Shown in pieces: positions 58,701 through 64,000 of a stretch of DNA of 64,000 bases (within the stretch, counting starts at the first letter, position 1; the number at the start of each line of letters is the position of its first letter). The position numbers were made by a program, and so were the translations under genes. This DNA is from Romanomermis culicivorax (taxonomy: Eukaryota; Nematoda; Enoplea; Mermithida; Mermithidae), in the NCBI GenBank assembly GCA_963922205.1, contig CAWUHX010000143.1, positions 744,001 through 808,000 on the forward strand. The letters run 5' to 3'. The notes under the pieces were generated by a model, which saw nothing but the letters and a program-made list of their open reading frames with translations, had not been told where the DNA came from and did not search any database.

Positions 58701-61700
58701 TTCTTTCATTTTTCATTTTTCATTTTCATTTTCCAGCTTACAAGCATTTTATAAAAAACAGACTATAGATATCAAATGTTGAACTCCGGAAAATTCCTTA
58801 CAGAAAAATAGGATTTAAAAATAAAAGCAGAATAATCAAGTTCATTGATAATTTCAAATAAAAAATTAAAAGTCATGCAAAGGAGTAATAAAAAACCAAA
58901 CAAATTGAAATTAAATGAAAAGTTTACGGATTGCATAAAAAGACATGAATGGGATAAGTAAATCAGCAATTATAAAATTAAATTTCATGATTATTATACT
59001 TGCTAAATACAGCTTTCGGCGCAAGAGAGATGAGATCAGCTACCGATTACAAAAAAGTGGTCCGTGATTTTCATACTTTATTCGAATTTCTGCTTTAAAT
59101 AAGTTTTGAACAAATTTTGAGTTCCATTATGACGTCCAATTTTTCATCTGGCGATGATGAAATACACTTTTAAAAGTGAAACTAATGGCAGCAGAAGCGA
59201 AAAATTGAAATTCGGTCAATCTCAGGAAATTCAGAGAAGATTCCTCGCAATTTTACGTTATTGATTAAAGCTAAGGAAAAGTCGACAATTTCTTGTTCGG
59301 CTCTTTTTTCGCCGAATTCCGAAACAAAATAGGACCAAAGTCGCGCGTCAATGAATAGAGCCAACTCCAAGTTCAAAACGTCGGGTACTTCACCGTCTGG
59401 TCGATTTGGACGTCGACCGTCGAAGAAATGAGACCAAGCCTCGGCGTCAATACTTTCTGATATTCGAACGTCGTCTCGCAATTTATTGTCATTTTCAGTT
59501 TTATTTGCGACTAAAAGTTGAGCAAATTATCATAAAAAAGCTTAAAAAGAAATGTAAAAATCACAGGAAAATAATAACGCAGAAAACAAATAACGAAAAA
59601 ATAAAAGAAGACTCAAAAATAGGGTAAAAGAAAAAGAAAAAGAACTCAGAAAATGAAACTGAAATCGAACAAAAAAGTAAAGAATAGAATCAAATGAAAA
59701 AAACAAAGACAAACAAGCGGCGGCAGAAGTAAGATCATAGCGAGCAAAAATAAAGATAACGAGAAGAAAAATAAGTATAAAATAGAAGAAGATGAAAATA
59801 AGATAATAATGACCATAGAAAAATGAAGAAGGAAATAAAGTAGAAGAGGGAGAAATGAATGAAAAAAAGAAGAAACAGGAATAACGGTGGTAGTAGAGAA
59901 ATTAAATATCGGAAGAAACAAACGAATAATGAAAAATAGAATAAGAACACACAGAGAATGGAAAATGAAAAAGAAAGTGAACATATGTGAAAAGAGGTAA
60001 AATCAGTGAGAAAACAGAATACAACAAAAATAAAAGATGACGAAGAACGAGAAAACAACGTAATTCAGATGAGTAAAAAGACGAAGAAATGAACTAAAGC
60101 GAGTTATGACAGCGAAGAAGGTAAGTATAAACGTACAAATGAACTAAAAATACATAAATAGAGTAAAAAGACGGAAAGAAAATAAGAAGAAAAACAAAAC
60201 GGTAGAAAAAAGAAAAAGAGGTTATGTCGAAGGAAACATAATAAAGCCAAGTAAAATATAAACACAAGAAAAATAATGCACAAGAGAAACAAGTAAACGT
60301 ATTGCAACTGAAAATGTGAAAGAACGGATAAAAAATGACCTAGAAAATAAAAGTAAAAGACCAAACCAAAACGGAAATCGAGTAATTGAAGAGGAACAGG
60401 CAGAGCAACAAATAAAAGATAAAAATTAAAAACGCGGGAAACGAGACAAAAAGAAACAAAAACAAGAATAGAAATACGAGCAAAATAAAAAAGGGTATCT
60501 TATAATAGAGAATAAAAAGGTTAAAGAAGAGCAATAAAATTAAAAGAAGGCCATAAAACGAAAATAAATGACAACACAAAAGAGGAAAAGATGAACAAAA
60601 ACAAAAATAATATAGAACAAGAATAAAAATGAGACTAATGTGAAAATGACCAAGAAACGAAAGTAAAGAAAACAAATTTGAAAAGAATAATCAATGCTTA
60701 CTAACTTCGCAGAATTCATTCGATTGATCGTCTCGTAAAATTTGGTTCTGCCTATTCACCGTACCGATTTTATCTTCTAAAAATTCCATATTCGGTATCA
60801 ATCCTGGCGATCTTTTGAAAATTACATGATTCGCCTTTTGCGTTTTGTGCCTATTCGGTATAGGATGAATTACGATGAAATAATCCGGCATAATGATCAA
60901 GGCGTGCTTGATAAGAAGGGCAGGTATCACATAGTTCAGGGTTAAAAATATACTGCAGGCTTACTGTATGAGAGCATAGTGAAATGGACACTGAAGCATT
61001 ATTGTGCGACAAAAGTTTTCCTTTAAAGTGGCATGTGGGTGTGTCGATCGTGGAGGGCAGCCCGGTAAAAATTCGGGATTGATTATTATGTCTAATTACA
61101 GTAATTAGATCATCCGATAAAAAATTGACGCGCGTGTCCGTCGAAATGAGAAACTTTTCGTTCCAAGCGTCGAATGACAATTTTTGTTCCTCCGTAGATC
61201 TTTTTTTTCTTCTCCAATTCAGTGACAAAATATCATACACCGGAACTAAAATTTACAGTTTTGTGACTGAAGAACCGTCAAGCTTTATTGCATATTATCA
61301 ATTCTTTTGCCACCATGAATAATGATTATATCGGAATTGGAACTGCTTTCGACATTCTAACTTCTGAGATAACGCCGAAATGCATTTTTGGGTAAAATTT
61401 TTGAAATTCCTAAACAGGACTTACCAAAAGCTCTTCCTGTCTGGTCGGAATAGCATTTGTGCGTTTTTTAAATGAGACTAGAGTAGATAGAGCTGAAAGT
61501 TGAGAAAAAAGATGTCCACGTGCGTTGCAGGTTTTTCATCTGCAAAAGCATTTCTTTATATTATAGGTCTCATAAAGTAAATGGACTGTCTATACAATAT
61601 TTCTACTCTATTGACCTGCAAAAAAGGCATTGAAACGTTCTAGAAAAGGGATTCAAATCGTGTATTGGTGATTCTATACTCAATTCATTTTGACGTGATT

Positions 61701-63205
61701 GATGTGGCGGGTGGAGTTTCGGCAAACGTAGCCTTACCATAGATCAGGAATTTCGATAATGTTGAAATGATTGAAAAGAGTGATCATCAAAAACCCTGTA
61801 TCGTGAATGAAAAATTTATCGATTAGAGTCAACGAGCCTTCCATAATTTTGAATAAAAGTTTGACTGTGACCTTACTGCATCGATCATTTCAGAACGAGT
61901 TGAGTAAAGTATCACATAACTATACTATGTTTTAGAAAACACTTCTAAATTGAAAAATGACAAAAATTAGTAGTTGTCCAAGTCAATAGCATAAAGTTTT
62001 TACCATTGTTTTACATATTATGGTTTAGAAAAAAATCGTGAAAATTTAAAATAGTATTCGATTTACAATTTTATTTTTGAAAGAATTTAAAGAAAAACCG
62101 ACCATCACATGCTTCATTAATCAATAAGATTCTTGAGCAATGTGGAAAACGTGGAAAAAATTGAAATTTTGCTCAAATGATGTATTAAATATCTACTGGG
62201 GTGGAAATCCGTAGGGTCTCAGCCATAATTCAGCATGAAGTCAACTGTTGTCTGCATGAAGTCAAATCAAACCTCTCTCTAATCCTCATGAACATGTATG
62301 ATTGTCGCCACTTTCCTACTCTTTGCACCGATAACGTCTGATACATGCAGATAATATTATTTGCCGATTGATAGATATTCCACAAATATTTTGTGGAGGG
62401 AAGGAAACAGCAGAATATTTATTTCAGAAGCATGTCACACTGAAGTTTTATTGTTTTGTTCAAAATTTTTTTTTCCAATTTTCTATAAAAAACACGATTT
62501 TTCAAATTTTTCATCCCAAATTATTTCCTGCGGTAGCCATATAATTTAAAATTCTGGGGGATCGCTATGTGGTCGTTCCTGGAAAAGGAAAGTCCTATGG
62601 CATTCTCCTCACAACCACACGAAGGCTCTCTACTGAATTCTGAATTTTAATTATTTTTCAGAATGGGCGATGCCTTCTGAAAATAGCCAAGCTAGTTAAC
62701 ATCAAGTACGGATATTATCCTGTAAATGCAAATTGTCGACAACCTTTGAAGTTTAGTCATTTAAAAAAAAGTTGATTTACAAAAACAGTGGTTTGTGGGT
62801 TCTTTTCCGACTGTGGTTCTTCTTTATTTCTTTTTTCACTTTCTAACGGTTGACAGATTTTAGAAAAGAGAATTTCATCGAATCGAAACAAGTTTCTTTC
62901 TTCTGTGAAGTAATTGATACTAGAAACCAAACTTTTTGTCATTCACTGTCTAACAACATTATGGAACACACGCACACCCGTATAACATAACAAAATAAAA
63001 ACGTTTAACTGAAATGTTCTTAATTAAAAAAATTTCTCGAAAATTAATTAGACCGAAAAATCGAAAATGAAGTCGACAAAAGTAAACTTGATTATGTGTA
63101 GTGCGCCTATGTATCTATGTTTTTTGAATACATACCTTGCTCGTGACGATCGACGCCGAAAACTTTCTTCAATTCGTGTTGATCGAAATTTTGATGGATG
63201 TCGGG
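37734..63205 (-). CDS. ADAMTS-family secreted metalloprotease, 12 TSP1 repeats, 5' partial
   Basis: 26 exons, 5' to 3': 63205-63136, 61245-60965, 60906-60702, 59510-59257, 58015-57932, 57874-57738, 57674-57534, 54674-54537, 54469-54295, 53159-53067, 53015-52837, 52783-52611, 51614-51490, 51102-51051, 49647-49535, 49479-49314, 49254-49070, 44554-44271, 43265-43113, 43049-42900, 42304-42246, 42097-41906, 41426-41250, 40187-40011, 39035-38951, 37830-37734. All junctions are GT-AG with matching phase and the sum, 3945 nt, is 1314 codons plus TAA. Order of domains: propeptide, zinc metalloprotease, disintegrin-like, central TSP1, Cys-rich, eleven TSP1 repeats. Family members are secreted and cut matrix proteins. 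No spacer, PLAC, CUB or GON domain is seen; C. elegans ADT-1 is a possible relative, not proven. The signal peptide exon is missing. Exon 22/23 borders have an alternative (41895 with 41420). Confidence 0.95.
40964..41203. mobile_element. 240-bp MITE, TATAGTCTG ends, copy in ADAMTS intron 23
   Basis: The ends TATAGTTTGTTTTTTATAA and AAAACAGACTATA are inverted repeats. If TA is the target duplication, the repeat starts TAGTCTG and the family is Tc1/mariner-like; this is inferred. It matches 50432-50669 and 52301-52550 in reverse orientation (GTGACACAAATC, ACTTGCTTTCCACTTTCAT). Confidence 0.7.
43266..44270. other. ADAMTS intron 18, nothing recognised
   Basis: About 1 kb between exons 19 and 18. 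It is AT-rich with no repeat, RNA or coding signal that I can name. Confidence 0.5.
45120..45670. repeat. Inverted word arms (CGAGGTAACGG) around a telomere-like array
   Basis: The left arm (45130-45215) has ATTACCTCAAATAA, GTTATCTTGAAC and CCGTTACCTCGAAT. The right arm (45520-45670) has GAGGTAACGAGG, TTCAAGGTAACGGG, TCGAGGTAACGGGAC and GAGGTAGCG. Between them lies the GCCTAA array. The arrangement looks like another word element, but I cannot fix its termini or a duplication. Confidence 0.45.
45223..45411 (+). repeat. Interstitial (GCCTAA)n / TTAGGC array, ~190 bp
   Basis: GCCTAA repeats with GTCTAA and GCCTGA variants fill the interval. TTAGGC is the canonical nematode telomere repeat. The array lies in ADAMTS intron 17, far from a chromosome end as judged by flanking exons. 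It also creates a spurious Ser-Leu frame. Confidence 0.85.
47423..47695. mobile_element. 273-bp MITE, CCCGTATTTAAAGGGG family, ADAMTS intron 17
   Basis: It starts CAGGCCCGTATTTAAAGG and ends ATGGATACGAGTATG. Flanks GGAGATTA (47415-47422) and GGAGACCA (47696-47703) agree at 6 of 8. It is closely similar to 6495-6784. The remainder of intron 17 (44555-49069) outside this and 45120-45670 holds no recognised feature. Confidence 0.65.
50432..50669. mobile_element. 238-bp MITE, TATAGTCTG ends, ADAMTS intron 14
   Basis: It runs TATAGTCTGTTTTTTCTGAA to ATAAAAAACAGACTATA and shares its interior with 52301-52550 (AATAATGAAAGTGGAAAGCA, ACTGATTTGTGTCACTTTT). The termini form clear inverted repeats. Confidence 0.75.
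52301..52550. mobile_element. 250-bp MITE, TATAGTCTG ends, ADAMTS intron 12
   Basis: The ends TATAGTCTGTTTTTCTTAAA and TTATAAAAAACAGACTATA are inverted. This is the cleanest complete copy of the family in the window. Diverged copies or parts are at 55125-55350, 58146-58350 and 61935-62110. Confidence 0.75.
53389..53897. mobile_element. ~510-bp element, word CTTGTAGCTACAAG, ADAMTS intron 9
   Basis: Facing ends TTGCATAAAAGACTCGTA (53391) and (reverse complement) TTGCATAAAAGACTTGTA (to 53895) differ at one base. Between them ACTTGTAGCTACAAGTTG and its parts recur at 53465, 53695, 53735 and 53800. No 8-bp duplication is visible. Confidence 0.6.
55434..57180. mobile_element. Harbinger-like MITE with nested mariner-like element, ADAMTS intron 7
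   Basis: Ends AGGCCCTGTCATACTTCACC and (reverse complement) AGGCCCTGTTATACTTCGCC are inverted repeats followed by GCGCGG. The 3-bp TTA flanks both sides (55431-55433 and 57181-57183). The arms contain GGCGCC-rich palindromes. It is interrupted by 56085-56844; without it the element is about 0.99 kb. A single end of the family is at 6094-6120. 55820-55980 repeats TTCCCCGAA-type words. Confidence 0.75.
56085..56844. mobile_element. 760-bp mariner-like MITE, CAGGGTGAGCC ends
   Basis: Ends CAGGGTGAGCCAAAAAAAGT and (reverse complement) CAGGGTGAGCCAAAAAAAAG are inverted and continue with CGACCGGT. TA flanks both sides (56083-56084 and 56845-56846), the Tc1/mariner signature. No transposase frame is seen. 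Confidence 0.8.
58501..58767. mobile_element. 267-bp MITE, TATAGTCTG family, ADAMTS intron 4
   Basis: It runs from TGTAGTCTGTTATTCTTTGA to TTATAAAAAACAGACTATA. The left end has one mismatch and the interior is more diverged than in 52301-52550. Confidence 0.6.
59515..60690 (+). repeat. 1.2-kb purine-rich tract filling ADAMTS intron 3
   Basis: The plus strand is strongly A/G-rich (AAGAAAAAGAAAAAGAACTC, GAAAAATAAGTATAAAATAG and similar), with few C or T. On the transcribed-RNA side this is a long pyrimidine-rich stretch. No simple period holds over the length. Short Phe/Leu/Ser-rich frames on the minus strand are by-products of this composition. It fills nearly the whole intron between exons 4 and 3. 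Confidence 0.8.
60702..63205 (-). other. ADAMTS propeptide exons (1-3)
   Basis: Exon 1 (63205-63136) gives [19 protein letters not shown] and RHEQ. Exon 2 (61245-60965) gives [17 protein letters not shown] then [22 protein letters not shown] and [20 protein letters not shown], the Pep_M12B pattern with its single Cys and the 'S..SISLC' strand. Exon 3 (60906-60702) gives [20 protein letters not shown] and HVIFKRSP, the usual 'YFI..P' block followed by a basic site. RRKKR in exon 2 is a furin-type site but lies early in the propeptide, so it is not the expected maturation site. Exon 1 starts in phase 0 after TTTTTAG, so at least one exon lies further 5'. Confidence 0.9.
61246..63135. other. ADAMTS intron 1: repeat fragments
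   Basis: 61780-61930 is the dispersed repeat shared with 36880-37050. 61935-62110 resembles the TATAGTCTG MITE family without clear ends. Elsewhere nothing is recognised. Confidence 0.45.
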
Positions 63206-64000
63206 CTAAAAATAAGGAATTGGCAAAAACGATATTCTTTCTTCATGGATGTTTATCATGTTCAGAGATCGTGTAATTCTGTTAATGTCGAAAAGCAAAA
63301 ATTTTATATACTGGGTCGGCAACAGAAATTAGGAATTTTTCTTTCGTAATTGAACCTTTTTGATGAGTTCTGAAGACATGGGGCGAGTGAGGAGTTTCAT
63401 GGAGAGAGGCAGAGTTACTTTGAGTCTTAACTTTTTCCTCATTTTCCAAAAATTTTTCACATTTTTGAAAACGTTCATAATGTGCGTAGGGATGCTTTTT
63501 CCTGCATTTTACGTGCATACCTAAACATTGTGATGTTTTCGGAGTCAATCACTCGCAAAAATGGGAAAAATTTGAGGTTTCGATTTTCTTCAGTTCACCG
63601 AAAGGCATCTTTTTTCTGTTTTGAACTTCCAAAGTTTTTTTCCGCAACGAGAATCATGCCCAAAATTTTTTCCCTCATTTAAAAATTTTTTTCGTCGAGA
63701 GACTCCATTTGAGGAAAAAACGGTGGTCTTAACCCTCCAAACTTCAAGGAACTCTCAGGTGCTTTGACGCTCAGTAGTGAAGATCAATTCGTATGCTAGA
63801 CCGTCGGGGACTTCCTGCTCCAAAACGTTTTTTCAGCAGCAAGTACGTGACCCAGTTGATAGTCGACTCGAAAAAAAGAAACAGTATATAGGAAAAAGGA
63901 TAAAAATGTGAAAATCTCTCAGTGCTTCTGGACTTGAAACCTTCTTAACAATTTAATTTGTGAACGGTCGGTATTATTTAAGTAGGTCAATCATCGCAGT
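63206..64000. other. Upstream of ADAMTS exon 1; CCTCATTTGAGG element end
   Basis: 63360-63725 is a relative of 10052-11065, shortened inside, ending TTTGAGGAAAAAACGGTG at 63725. No signal-peptide exon that would splice in phase 0 to 63205 is recognised, so it probably lies beyond 64000. 63726-64000 has nothing recognised. Confidence 0.5.

Larger units (their letters stand above)
54537..59510 (-). other. ADAMTS catalytic-domain exons (4-8)
   Basis: Exon 4 carries the domain start ([17 protein letters not shown], residues about 230 on). Exon 5 gives [20 protein letters not shown], exon 6 [20 protein letters not shown] and [10 protein letters not shown], exon 7 [20 protein letters not shown] and [10 protein letters not shown], exon 8 [20 protein letters not shown]. 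The zinc motif HExxHxxGxxHD is complete (HEMGHNFGMVHD) but split by intron 7 between GH and NFG. The Met of the Met-turn follows in CCLMSA. All three zinc His and the catalytic Glu are present, so an active protease is expected. Confidence 0.95.

Noticed and set aside
59646-60675. Several minus-strand frames rich in Phe, Leu and Ser that look like membrane proteins
   Set aside because: They are complements of the purine tract in ADAMTS intron 3. Low-complexity A/G on one strand gives such frames by chance.
1-64000. CRISPR arrays, operons, rRNA and tRNA genes
   Set aside because: The window is eukaryotic. No direct-repeat/spacer array and no cloverleaf or rRNA sequence was recognised by eye; weak tRNAs could be missed without a covariance search.

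Overview
The window is eukaryotic and AT-rich, with spliced genes whose introns run from 50 bp to several kb. A nematode is the best fit: (TTAGGC)n hexamers, the nematode telomere motif, occur at three internal sites (longest 45223-45411 as GCCTAA), introns are small with TTTTCAG/TTTTAG acceptors, and the two host genes are animal families. The very high load of nested small transposons suggests a large repetitive genome; the species is not identified.

Layout. 1-20700 holds no host gene that I can find. It is a nest of decayed mobile elements: a hAT transposase remnant, three CR1/Jockey-type LINE copies, and many short inverted-repeat elements, several with perfect 8-bp target duplications and several inserted into each other. 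20788-36175 (+) is a complete eight-exon BTB-BACK-Kelch gene, ortholog of KLHL20/diablo (584 aa). 36176-37733 is a short tail-to-tail intergenic gap. 37734-63205 (-) is an ADAMTS metalloprotease gene; I resolve 26 exons that join in frame for 1314 residues. It has a propeptide, a catalytic domain with the HEMGHNFGMVHD zinc site, a disintegrin-like region, a central thrombospondin repeat and a Cys-rich domain, then eleven further thrombospondin repeats with no spacer domain seen. Its signal-peptide exon is not found and is probably beyond the window. Introns of both genes carry the same element families as the left flank.

The two genes are not expected to act together: one is a cytosolic Cullin-3 adaptor, the other a secreted matrix protease. 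The most unusual signal is in the repeats. Elements that share an interior or a GC hairpin carry end arms built from several copies of a short self-complementary 'word' and its reverse complement. The word is the same at both ends of one copy but differs from copy to copy.
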